Shown: positions 50,734 through 58,698 of the stretch, piece by piece | How the letters are laid out: every line of letters starts with the position of its first letter | How positions within the stretch are numbered: the first letter of the stretch is position 1 | NCBI RefSeq assembly: GCF_007559435.1 | Contig: NZ_VMBP01000003.1 | Span: 124,001 to 188,000, forward strand | Source: Ancylobacter moscoviensis | GTDB taxonomy: Bacteria; Pseudomonadota; Alphaproteobacteria; Rhizobiales; Xanthobacteraceae | DNA: 64,000 nucleotides | Direction: 5' to 3' | Program-made: the position numbers and the translations under genes | The notes under the pieces: model-generated | The model's input: the letters and a program-made list of their open reading frames with translations, nothing else | The model's database searches: none | What the model was told of the DNA's origin: nothing

Positions 50734-51996
50734 TCAGTTCGCGTAGCGCTTGAAGACCAGCGAGGCATTGGTACCGCCGAAGCCGAAGGAATTCGACAGC
50801 GCGTACTCGACCGGCCGCTTGCGCGCCTTGTGCGGCACGAGGTCGATCGGCGTCTCGACCGACGGATTGTCGAGATTGATGGTCGGCGGAACGATCTGGT
50901 CGCGAATCGCCAGCAGCGAGAAGATCGCCTCGATGGCGCCGGCCGCGCCGAGCAGATGCCCGGTCGCCGACTTGGTCGACGACATCGAGGCCGTCGCGGT
51001 CGCGTTGCCGAGCAGGCGCTGCACCGCTGCCAGCTCGATCTCGTCGGCCATGGTCGAGGTGCCGTGCGCGTTGATGTAGTCGATCTCGGACGCCGTGATG
51101 GCGGCCCGCTTCAGCGCCGCCTGCATGCTGCGATAGGCGCCGTCGCCGTCCTCGGAAGGAGCGGTGATGTGGAAGGCGTCGCCCGACATGCCGTAGCCGA
51201 CGATCTCGCCATAGATCTTGGCGCTGCGGGCCAGCGCGTGCTCGAGCGCCTCGACCACGACCACGCCGGCGCCCTCGCCCATGACGAAGCCGTCGCGATC
51301 CCGGTCATAGGGGCGCGAGGCCTTCTCGGGCGTGTCGTTGAAACCTGTGGACAGCGCGCGGCAGGCGGCGAAGCCGGCGATGCCGATACGGCTGATCGGC
51401 GATTCGGTGCCGCCGGCCACCATCACCTCGGCATCGCCGAGCGCGACGAGGCGGGCGGCGTCGCCGATCGCGTGCGCGCCGGTCGAGCAGGCGGTGACCA
51501 CCGCGTGATTCGGCCCCTTGAGGCCGTGCGCGATCGACACGTAGCCGCCGGCGAGGTTGATCAGCCGGCCGGGAATGAAGAAGGGGGAGACCCGGCGCGG
51601 ACCGCGCTCCTGCAGCAGAAGGCTGGTCTCGGCGATACCCTGCAGGCCACCGATGCCGGAGCCGATCAGCACGCCGGAAGTGATCTGCTCCTCATAGGTC
51701 GAGGGGTGCCACCTGGCGTCGTCGAGCGCCTGCGTGGCCGCCGCCATCGCGTAAACGATGAAGTCGTCGACCTTGCGCTGTTCCTTCGGCTCCATCCACT
51801 GATCGGGATTGAACGTGCCGTCGCTGCCGTCCCCGCGCGGGACCGAGCAGGCGATCTGGCATGGCAGGTCGCTCACCTCGAAAGTGTCGATGCGGCGTGC
51901 GCCGCTCTTGCTTTCGAGAATACGCTCCCAGGTGGTGTCCACGCCGCAGCCGAGCGGCGTCACCATGCCGAGGCCGGTAACGACGACGCGCCTCAT
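50734..51996 (-). CDS. fabF: Beta-ketoacyl-ACP synthase II
   Basis: A 420-aa elongating condensing enzyme of type II fatty acid synthesis. The catalytic triad is visible as VVTACSTGAHAIG (Cys170), INAHGTSTMADEIE (His near 310) and SATGHLLGAAG (His near 346). The ATG at 51996 (MRRVVVTGLGMVTPLG) has CCGGAGAC upstream; an in-frame ATG at 52020 is less likely. It follows acpP in the cluster. Confidence 0.97.
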   Translation of the reverse strand: MRRVVVTGLGMVTPLGCGVDTTWERILESKSGARRIDTFEVSDLPCQIACSVPRGDGSDGTFNPDQWMEPKEQRKVDDFIVYAMAAATQALDDARWHPSTYEEQITSGVLIGSGIGGLQGIAETSLLLQERGPRRVSPFFIPGRLINLAGGYVSIAHGLKGPNHAVVTACSTGAHAIGDAARLVALGDAEVMVAGGTESPISRIGIAGFAACRALSTGFNDTPEKASRPYDRDRDGFVMGEGAGVVVVEALEHALARSAKIYGEIVGYGMSGDAFHITAPSEDGDGAYRSMQAALKRAAITASEIDYINAHGTSTMADEIELAAVQRLLGNATATASMSSTKSATGHLLGAAGAIEAIFSLLAIRDQIVPPTINLDNPSVETPIDLVPHKARKRPVEYALSNSFGFGGTNASLVFKRYAN

Positions 51997-52066
51997 CCGA
52001 TGTCTCCGGAGAACTCTCAAACATAGGCGCCGCGACGGAGAAGCCGCCGCAGCGCGCCGAACGGCC

Positions 52067-52303
52067 TCAGGCCGCGTTCTTTTCCAGGAACTTGATCGCG
52101 TCGCCGACGGTCAGGATCGTCTCGGCGGCGTCGTCCGGGATCTCGCAGTTGAAGGCTTCTTCAAAGGCCATGACCAGCTCGACCGTATCGAGGCTGTCGG
52201 CGCCGAGGTCGTCGATGAAGCTCGCATTCTCGGTAACCTTCTCGGGCTCCACGCCCAGATGCTCGGCTACAATCTTCTTCACGCGCTCGGCAATATCGCT
52301 CAT
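52067..52303 (-). CDS. acpP: Acyl carrier protein
   Basis: A 78-aa acidic ACP. The phosphopantetheine attachment site is Ser37 in [28 protein letters not shown] precedes the ATG. It is flanked by fabG and fabF; the 228-bp gap from fabG suggests its own promoter, as usual for this very highly expressed gene. Confidence 0.98.
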   Translation of the reverse strand: MSDIAERVKKIVAEHLGVEPEKVTENASFIDDLGADSLDTVELVMAFEEAFNCEIPDDAAETILTVGDAIKFLEKNAA

Positions 52304-52480
52304 CGGTTCACCCTCGTCCGTATCCGGAGGTTGCTACGTTGTTCCATCTGGCCCCCGCGCGAACGCGGTTTTGGCGGCCTGTTTTCTGCCCCGAGTTACA
52401 GGAAGTGACCGGACTTGTCCGCTTTGGGATCGCGGTGTCCACCCCTGTGAGCCGAGGCGGTCGTTAGCACACTTCAACCG

Positions 52481-52508
52481 GCAAAACCAGCACCGTAAAG
52501 CACTGGTT
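52481..52508 (-). terminator. Hairpin (attenuator-like) between fabG and acpP
   Basis: AACCAGTGC and GTGCTGGTT (minus strand, 52508-52485) form a 9-bp stem with two wobble pairs around a TTTACG loop, followed by TTGCC. It could reduce read-through from fabG into acpP. Confidence 0.5.
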
Positions 52509-52531
52509 AACGCCGGTCTCCGCGGGCTGAA

Positions 52532-53269
52532 TCAGATCATCGCCATCCCGCCGTTCACGTGCAGCGTCTGGCCCGTGACATAGGCGGCCTCGCTCGAGGC
52601 AAGGTAGACGGCGGCCGCCGCGATGTCCTCGGGCGTGCCGAGGCGCGCGGCCGGGACGGCGGAGAGAATCGCGTCCTTCTGCTTGTCGTTCAGCACGTCG
52701 GTCATCGGCGTGGCGATGAAGCCCGGCGCGATGCAGTTCACCGTCACGCCGCGCGCCGCCACTTCCTTGGCGAGCGCCTTGGACATGCCGATCATGCCGG
52801 CCTTGGCGGCCGCGTAATTGCCCTGCCCGGCATTGCCGGTCACGCCCACCACCGAGGTGATGCCGATGATGCGGCCGGTGCGGCGGCGCATCATGGAACG
52901 GGCGGCGGCGCGGGTCAGGCGGAAGCCGGCGGTCAGGTTCACCGCGATCACCGTGTCCCACATCTCGTCGGTGAGGCGCACGAACAGGCCGTCACGGGTG
53001 ATGCCGGCGTTGTTGACCAGGATGTCGAGCTCGCCCAGCGCCTCCTCGGCCTGCGGGACCAGCTGCTCCACCTGCTCGGTATTGGAGAGATCGCAGGGCA
53101 GCACATGGGTGCGCTCGCCGAGTTCGGCGGCGAGCTTCTCCAGCACCTCGCGGCGCGTGCCGGAGAGCGCGACGGTGGCGCCCTGCGCGTGCAGCGCCTT
53201 GGCGATCGCCCCGCCGATGCCGCCGGTCGCGCCGGTGACGAGGGCGGTCTTGCCAGTCAGATCGAACAC
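52532..53269 (-). CDS. fabG: 3-oxoacyl-ACP reductase
   Basis: A 245-aa short-chain dehydrogenase reducing beta-ketoacyl-ACP with NADPH. The nucleotide-binding TGATGGIGGAIA is near residue 12, and the catalytic Ser139-Tyr152-Lys156 triad lies in ITSVVGVTGNAGQGNYAAAK. The GTG start at 53269 has AGGAG about 6 nt upstream. It follows fabD with a 33-bp gap. Confidence 0.97.
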   Translation of the reverse strand: MFDLTGKTALVTGATGGIGGAIAKALHAQGATVALSGTRREVLEKLAAELGERTHVLPCDLSNTEQVEQLVPQAEEALGELDILVNNAGITRDGLFVRLTDEMWDTVIAVNLTAGFRLTRAAARSMMRRRTGRIIGITSVVGVTGNAGQGNYAAAKAGMIGMSKALAKEVAARGVTVNCIAPGFIATPMTDVLNDKQKDAILSAVPAARLGTPEDIAAAAVYLASSEAAYVTGQTLHVNGGMAMI

Positions 53270-53302
53270 GGAAATCTCCTGAAATCTCTCAAGCCGGGTG
53301 CT

Positions 53303-54253
53303 TCACGCTTCCGCCGGGACGGCGGCGAAGGCGGCGACGTCCTCGGGCGTGCCGACATTCGCGGCGGCAACCTGGCGGGCGATGCGCTTGGTGAGGCCGG
53401 ACAGCACCTTGCCGGTGCCGACCTCGACGAGACGGGTCACGCCCTGCTCCGCCATGAAGGCGACGGATTCGCGCCAGCGCACCGTGCTCGTCACCTGCTT
53501 CACCAGCAGCGCGCGGATGGTGTCGGGATCGCTCACCGGCGCGGCGGTCACGTTGGCGACGAGCGCCACCTTCGGCGCGCGCACCTCGACGCCGGCCAGC
53601 GCCGCGCGCATGGCGTCGGCGGCGGAGGCGATCAGGCTGCAATGGAAGGGCGCGGACACCGTGAGCAGGATCGCGCGCGAGGCGCCTTCCCGCTTGGCGA
53701 TCTCGCAGGCGCGCTCGACCGCCGCCGCATTGCCGGAAACCACGACCTGGCCCGGCGCATTGTCGTTGGCGATGTCGCAGACATCGCCCTGCGCCGCCTC
53801 GGCGGCCACCGCGGCCACCTTGTCGAAGTCGAGGCCGAGAATGGCGGCCATCGCGCCGGTGCCCACCGGCGTCGCCGCCTGCATGGCGGTGCCGCGCAGG
53901 CGCAGCAGGCGGGCGGTGTCGGCGATCGAGATCGAACCGGCGGCGGCCAGAGCCGAATATTCGCCCAGCGAATGGCCGGCCACGAAGGCCGCGTCGCGCG
54001 CGAGGTCGAGACCCGCCTCGCTCTCCAGCACGCGCAGCGCGGCGAGCGAGGCCGCCATCAGCGCCGGCTGGGTGTTGGCGGTCAGCGTCAGCCTCTCGAT
54101 CGGCCCGTCCCACATGACGGAGGACAGCTTCTCGCCGAGAGCCTCGTCCACTTCGTCGAACACGGCCCGGGCCGCGGCGAAGTTCTCGGCGAGGGCCTTG
54201 CCCATGCCGACGACCTGGCTGCCCTGGCCGGGAAATACGTAGGCGCTGCTCAT
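53303..54253 (-). CDS. fabD: Malonyl-CoA:ACP transacylase
   Basis: A 316-aa enzyme loading malonyl onto ACP. The start YVFPGQGSQVVGMGK and the nucleophile Ser95 in VAGHSLGEYSALAA are typical, with the partner His in VSAPFHCSLI. The ATG at 54253 (MSSAYVFPGQ) matches homologues. First gene of the fab cluster and divergent from rpsF. Confidence 0.97.
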   Translation of the reverse strand: MSSAYVFPGQGSQVVGMGKALAENFAAARAVFDEVDEALGEKLSSVMWDGPIERLTLTANTQPALMAASLAALRVLESEAGLDLARDAAFVAGHSLGEYSALAAAGSISIADTARLLRLRGTAMQAATPVGTGAMAAILGLDFDKVAAVAAEAAQGDVCDIANDNAPGQVVVSGNAAAVERACEIAKREGASRAILLTVSAPFHCSLIASAADAMRAALAGVEVRAPKVALVANVTAAPVSDPDTIRALLVKQVTSTVRWRESVAFMAEQGVTRLVEVGTGKVLSGLTKRIARQVAAANVGTPEDVAAFAAVPAEA

Positions 54254-54312
54254 GACGTCGCGTGGTCCATTCGTTAGAATTGGCGCGGGCAGGAACACTG
54301 ACCAGCGCGCCG

Positions 54313-54318
54313 TGTCAA
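54313..54318 (-). promoter_or_regulatory. Candidate -35 of the fabD promoter
   Basis: TTGACA (minus strand) is a perfect -35 hexamer 60 bp upstream of fabD. The matching -10 with 17-bp spacing is only TTCCTG, so the assignment is tentative. Confidence 0.4.
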
Positions 54319-54359
54319 GTTCGGCACCCTTCCGCTGCGCCGCGCAAGGGCCGTGCGCC

Positions 54360-54387
54360 TTGATTTCCGGTGCATTTCGCGTATAAG
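54360..54387 (+). promoter_or_regulatory. Sigma-70-type promoter of the rpsF operon
   Basis: TTGATT (54360-54365) and TATAAG (54382-54387) with a 16-bp spacer. This is the best promoter match in the window. Transcription would start near 54394, giving a leader of about 205 nt before rpsF. Confidence 0.65.
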
Positions 54388-54490
54388 CGCGCCCACTGTC
54401 GGTCCCGGCCGGGGGCTGAACGGACGGTTGCGCGCGTCGATTTCCCTATAGGGGAAGCGGCCGGCGCGGCAGGAGACTCAAGGGTCTTCG

Positions 54491-54560
54491 TCGTCCCGTG
54501 TCCCCGCCTTCGAGATATTTCGAGCCTTTCCGGGGCTCGAAGGGCTCGGCGTCGGGACGA
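54491..54560 (+). promoter_or_regulatory. Structured rpsF leader, candidate S6/S18 autoregulatory site
   Basis: TCGTCCCG (54491-54498) pairs perfectly with CGGGACGA (54553-54560). Within it, TTCGAGCC (54519-54526) pairs with GGCTCGAA (54534-54541) around a TTTCCGG loop that contains CCG. A second CTTCGAG copy (54508-54514) can compete for CTCGAAG, so two folds are possible. S6:S18 leader motifs with a conserved CCG are known in bacteria; membership here is inferred only. Confidence 0.45.
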
Positions 54561-54599
54561 TGGCCGCAATAGTGCGGAACATTAGGAAAGGCACGAGAC

Positions 54600-55073
54600 A
54601 TGGCTCTCTACGAGCATGTGTTCCTCGCGCGCCAGGACGTGACGGCGCAGCAGGTCGAGGAACTCACCGCCCGCTTCAAGGGCGTTATCGAGGCGAATGG
54701 CGGCTCGGTCCAGAAGACCGAGTACTGGGGCGTGAAGACCCTCACCTATCGCATCCGCAAGAACCGCAAGGCGCACTTCTCGCTGCTCAACATCGACGCC
54801 CCGGCCGCTGCCGTGGCCGAGATGGAGCGCCAGATGCGCATCGACGAGGACATCCTCCGCTTCCTGACGATCCGCGTCGAGGAGCTCGAGGAAGGCCAGT
54901 CGGTCATGCTGCAGAAGCGCGACCGCGACGATCGCGGCGAGCGCGGCTTCGGTGATCGCGGCTTCGGCGGCGACCGCGGCTTCGGTGGCGGGCGCGGCTT
55001 CGGCGGCGACCGTGGTGATCGCGGCCCGCGCCGTGATCGTGAAGAGGCTCCGGCCAACGTGGAGACTGAGTGA
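54600..55073 (+). CDS. rpsF: 30S ribosomal protein bS6
   Basis: A 157-aa bS6. The fold is standard to about residue 105 ([20 protein letters not shown], then [20 protein letters not shown]). A 45-residue tail is made of [24 protein letters not shown] repeats with Arg/Gly/Phe and acidic residues. Length and tail exceed E. coli S6 (about 131-135 aa). AGGAAAGG lies upstream of the ATG. rpsR begins in the stop codon. Confidence 0.97.
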   Translation: MALYEHVFLARQDVTAQQVEELTARFKGVIEANGGSVQKTEYWGVKTLTYRIRKNRKAHFSLLNIDAPAAAVAEMERQMRIDEDILRFLTIRVEELEEGQSVMLQKRDRDDRGERGFGDRGFGGDRGFGGGRGFGGDRGDRGPRRDREEAPANVETE

Positions 55074-55339
55074 TGGCTTTCGGTGGCACCGGCGGCTCGT
55101 CCGCGAACACGGGCGCGCGTCGCCCCTTCTTCCGCCGTCGCAAGACCTGCCCGTTCTCCGGCGCCAACGCGCCGAAGATCGACTACAAGGACGTGCGGCT
55201 GCTGCAGCGCTACATCTCCGAGCGCGGCAAGATCGTCCCCTCGCGCATCACGGCGGTCTCCGCCAAGAAGCAGCGCGAGCTCGCCCAGGCCATCAAGCGT
55301 GCGCGCTTCCTCGGCCTGCTGCCCTTCGTGATCCGCTGA
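55073..55339 (+). CDS. rpsR: 30S ribosomal protein bS18
   Basis: An 88-aa bS18 with the conserved core [20 protein letters not shown] and [19 protein letters not shown]. The ATG at 55073 shares one base with the rpsF stop (TGATG). bS18 and bS6 form a heterodimer on the 30S platform. Confidence 0.97.
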   Translation: MAFGGTGGSSANTGARRPFFRRRKTCPFSGANAPKIDYKDVRLLQRYISERGKIVPSRITAVSAKKQRELAQAIKRARFLGLLPFVIR

Positions 55340-55483
55340 TCGCGTAAGATTTTCCGTCCCCGGCTCCGGCCGGGGACGTTTCGACCTTTATTTTCCGACA
55401 GGTCCGCGGGGACATTCCCGAAGGACCTTGGCTGGGGCGGACGATGATCCGCTCCTAACCGCTCGGAGCGGGACAGCTCGTCG

Positions 55484-56440
55484 ATGGTTCAGAACTGGCT
55501 CATAGCCTTCGGCGCTGGCGCGGCGTCAGCCCTTCTGGTGGCGACGGTTGCCACCGGCAGCGCCTTGGCTTTGCCCCTGTTCTATCTCGCGCCGCTTCCC
55601 GTCCTCATCGTCGGCCTCGGCTGGAATCACCTCTCCGCGCTGGTCGCCGCCTCCGCGGCGGCGGTCGCCATCGGCGTCTTCTTCGGGCTGGAGCTGCTGC
55701 TCGCCTATGTCGCCGGCGTCGGCCTGCCGGCCTATGTGCTCTCCTATCTCGCGCTGATGGCGCGGCAGGAGCAGCCGGACGGCCCGCTCGAATGGTTCCC
55801 CGTTGGCCGCATCGTGCTCGCCGCCGCCATTCTCGGCTGCCTGGCCGTCGCCGCGCTGATCCCGCTCGTGGCCGGCAGCGTCGAAGGCTATCAGGCGGCG
55901 CTGCGCTCGCTGTTCCAGGCGATGTTCGAGGAGAATCCGGGCGCGGGCAGCGCCGACATGGAGCGGCTGGTCGACCTGCTGGTCCTCGTCATGCCCCCGG
56001 CCGCCGCCGTGGTGACGATGGTCACGCAGCTCGCCAATCTCTGGCTCGGCGCCCATGTCGCCCGCGTGTCCGGGCGCCTCATCCGCCCGTGGCCGGACCT
56101 CGCCGCCATCGCCCTGCCGCGCGCCAGCGTGGCGCTGCTGGCCGGCACGCTCATCGCCGCCAGCCTCGCCGGCGGCTTCGTCGGCCTGCTGGCCGAGCTG
56201 TTCAGCGCCACGCTGGTCATGGCCTTCGCGCTCGTCGGCATCGCGGCGATCCACTGGATCACCCGTGGCGCCGCCGGACGAACGCTGGTCATCGCCACGG
56301 TATGGATCGCCGCGCTGGCGCTGGGCTGGCCCTTCGCGGCGCTCGCCCTGCTCGGCCTCGCCGAAACCCTCTTCGGCCTTCGTGGCCGCTTCCGGCGCGG
56401 GAACCCCTCCGGGGGACCGCCGGCGGCCAATGACGGCTGA
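55484..56440 (+). CDS. DUF2232 domain-containing membrane protein
   Basis: A 318-aa integral membrane protein with about eight hydrophobic segments and an almost uncharged core. It is placed between rpsR and rplI, the position where alphaproteobacterial DUF2232 proteins are often found. The function is unknown; the superfamily includes energy-coupling-like S components, which I regard only as a possibility. The start at 55484 precedes TM1 directly. Confidence 0.82.
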   Translation: MVQNWLIAFGAGAASALLVATVATGSALALPLFYLAPLPVLIVGLGWNHLSALVAASAAAVAIGVFFGLELLLAYVAGVGLPAYVLSYLALMARQEQPDGPLEWFPVGRIVLAAAILGCLAVAALIPLVAGSVEGYQAALRSLFQAMFEENPGAGSADMERLVDLLVLVMPPAAAVVTMVTQLANLWLGAHVARVSGRLIRPWPDLAAIALPRASVALLAGTLIAASLAGGFVGLLAELFSATLVMAFALVGIAAIHWITRGAAGRTLVIATVWIAALALGWPFAALALLGLAETLFGLRGRFRRGNPSGGPPAANDG

Positions 56441-56484
56441 CCCCCCTCATTCCTGAAATCTGACGAATCGAATGGAGAACTGAA

Positions 56485-57054
56485 ATGGAAGTCATTCTGC
56501 TGGAGCGCGTGGCCAAGCTTGGCCAGATGGGTGAAGTCGTCCGCGTCAAGGACGGCTACGCCCGCAATTTCCTCCTCCCCTCGGGCAAGGCGCTGCGCGC
56601 CACCAAGGACAACAAGACCCGCTTCGAATCGATGAAGGCCCAGCTCGAGACCCGCAACCTCGAACTGAAGAACGAGGCCACCAAGGTCGGCGAGAAGCTG
56701 AACGGCACGATCGTGGTGCTCGTGCGCCAGGCCGGCGAGACCGGCCAGCTCTACGGCTCGGTGTCGACCCGCGACATCGCCGAGGCGCTGACCGCCGCCG
56801 GCTTCACCGTCGAGCGCAAGCAGATCGTCCTCAACCACCCGATCAAGACCATCGGCCTGCACGAGGTGCCCGTCACCCTGCACCCGGAAGTCGAAGTGTC
56901 GGTCCGCGCCAACGTCGCCCGCAGCGCCGAGGAAGCCGAGCGCCAGTCGCGCGGTGAAGACCTCACCGTCATCCGCGACGAGGAGGACGAGGACGAATAC
57001 TTGGAGGAGGCTCCGGCCGAGGCCGAGACCGAGGCTGAGGCCGAACAGGCCTGA
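56485..57054 (+). CDS. rplI: 50S ribosomal protein bL9
   Basis: A 189-aa bL9. The N-terminal domain begins [20 protein letters not shown] and [17 protein letters not shown], followed by the long helix and the C-terminal domain with [14 protein letters not shown] near 95. The last 40 residues are a Glu-rich acidic extension, longer than in E. coli (149 aa). GGAGAACTGAA precedes the ATG. A strong terminator follows. Confidence 0.97.
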   Translation: MEVILLERVAKLGQMGEVVRVKDGYARNFLLPSGKALRATKDNKTRFESMKAQLETRNLELKNEATKVGEKLNGTIVVLVRQAGETGQLYGSVSTRDIAEALTAAGFTVERKQIVLNHPIKTIGLHEVPVTLHPEVEVSVRANVARSAEEAERQSRGEDLTVIRDEEDEDEYLEEAPAEAETEAEAEQA

Positions 57055-57088
57055 AGCAATTACCCTGCGGAATACGTCGAATTGCGTA

Positions 57089-57116
57089 GCCCGGCCGCCT
57101 GCGGCCGGGCTTTTTT
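57089..57116 (+). terminator. Intrinsic terminator of the rpsF-rplI operon
   Basis: GCCCGGCCGC with GCGGCCGGGC (57089-57098 and 57101-57110), then T6. Confidence 0.93.
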
Positions 57117-57276
57117 GCATGCGTGGCAACGTTTGGATTGTTGCGAGGAGGAAAATGTTGTGATGCAATGATTTGCACATCATGAACATGCCCACGCGAT
57201 GGGCAGGCGGTCTTCACGCGGGGACGCCCCTTAGTGGTTTGTCGTCGCCGACTGCCGGTACCGTTGGAGTTGGCCG

Positions 57277-58536
57277 ATGGAACGGTTGCTCTCGCAGGTT
57301 CTTGCGCGCGTCGTGCGCCGCGGTTCCGTTGTCGTCACTTTCGCTTCCGGCACGCGCGCCACCTTCGGCGACGGAACGGGCGAACCTCTCGAAGTCCGCT
57401 TCACTTCCGACGCCTGGCAACGCCAGATCGCCCTCGACCCCGAGCTGAAGCTCGGCGAGGCGTTCATGGAAGGCGGTCTGGTGATCGAGCGGGGCGACAT
57501 CGCCCAGCTTCTCGCCCTGCTCATGGCGCAGGTGGGGCTCCAGGTCCCCAGCGCCAGCGCCAAATTCCTTATGAAGCTGCGCTTCCTGTTCCGCCGGCTG
57601 GCGCAGTTCAATCCGCGCGACCGCTCGCAGAAGAACGTCGCGCACCATTACGATCTCGACGGGCGGCTTTATTCGCTGTTCCTCGATGCCGACCGGCAAT
57701 ATTCCTGCGCCTATTTCGAGACGCCCGACCAGTCGCTCGACGACGCGCAGCTCGCCAAGAAGCGGCACATCGCGGCCAAGCTGCTGTTCGACAAGCCCGA
57801 CCTCACCGCGCTGGACATCGGCTGCGGCTGGGGCGGCATGGGGCTCTACCTCGCCGGGCATACGGGGGCACAGGTGACGGGCGTCACCCTCTCGCAGGAA
57901 CAGCTCGGTGTCGCCCGGTGCCGCGCCGAGGAGCGCGGCCTTGCCGAACGCGCCGACTTCCGCCTGCAGGACTATCGGGACGTGCCCGGCCCGTTCGACC
58001 GCATCGTCTCGGTCGGCATGTTCGAGCATGTCGGCGTCGGCCATTACGACGAGTATTTCGGCAGGGTGGCGGAGCTTCTGAAGGATGACGGCGTGGCGCT
58101 GATCCACTCCATCGGCCGTTCGGAAGGCCCCGGCATCACCAATCCGTGGATCGCCAAGTACATCTTCCCCGGCGGTTACATCCCGGCCTTGTCAGAGGTG
58201 CTTCCCGCCATCGAGCGGGCGGGTCTCTTCGTCACCGACATCGAGATCCTGCGCCTGCACTATGCCGAGACGCTGAAGGCGTGGCGCGAGCGCTTCCTGG
58301 CGCATCGCGAGGAGGTGGAGCGGCTCTACGATTCGCGCTTCGTGCGGATGTTCGAATTCTATCTCGCCTCGTCCGAGATGGCGTTCCGCCATCAGGGAAT
58401 GATGATCTTCCAGATCCAGCTCGCCAAGCGCGAGGGCGTGGTGCCGCTGACGCGCAACTACATCGCCGAAGCCGAGACAGCCTTGCGCAGGATCGAACGC
58501 GAGAACCGTCCTGGCCTGCGGCTGGCGGGGGAATAG
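57277..58536 (+). CDS. Cyclopropane-fatty-acyl-phospholipid synthase family methyltransferase
   Basis: A 419-aa SAM-dependent enzyme of the CFA synthase family, modifying unsaturated acyl chains of membrane phospholipids. It has an N-terminal SCP2-like region (LEVRFTSDAWQRQIALDPEL), then HHYDLDGRLYSLFLD and QYSCAYFETPDQSLDDAQ, the SAM motif LDIGCGWGGMGLYLAGH near residue 180, and the conserved MFEHVGVGHYDEYF near 248. It is likely to make cyclopropane rings, but related family members do other methylations. GGAG lies upstream of the ATG. Confidence 0.9.
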   Translation: MERLLSQVLARVVRRGSVVVTFASGTRATFGDGTGEPLEVRFTSDAWQRQIALDPELKLGEAFMEGGLVIERGDIAQLLALLMAQVGLQVPSASAKFLMKLRFLFRRLAQFNPRDRSQKNVAHHYDLDGRLYSLFLDADRQYSCAYFETPDQSLDDAQLAKKRHIAAKLLFDKPDLTALDIGCGWGGMGLYLAGHTGAQVTGVTLSQEQLGVARCRAEERGLAERADFRLQDYRDVPGPFDRIVSVGMFEHVGVGHYDEYFGRVAELLKDDGVALIHSIGRSEGPGITNPWIAKYIFPGGYIPALSEVLPAIERAGLFVTDIEILRLHYAETLKAWRERFLAHREEVERLYDSRFVRMFEFYLASSEMAFRHQGMMIFQIQLAKREGVVPLTRNYIAEAETALRRIERENRPGLRLAGE

Positions 58537-58698
58537 CGCCCCCGCCTCGGGGCGGCTCGGGGGGCCGGAGGGCGTCAAGCAAGATTTAGCTTTCCACAGG
58601 CCCTCCACAGGACAAAATGAGGCGTGCGCGATTCACCCCGGACTCGGCGCCGGGGTGAAGGTAGCTGTTGCAGCAGCCCATCCGCACCCGGAAGAGAT

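Noticed and set aside
58580-58620. DnaA-box-like sequences (TTTCCACA, CTCCACAGG) upstream of dnaB
   Set aside because: Only 7 of 9 matches to TTATCCACA and no cluster of boxes or AT-rich unwinding element, so not an origin.
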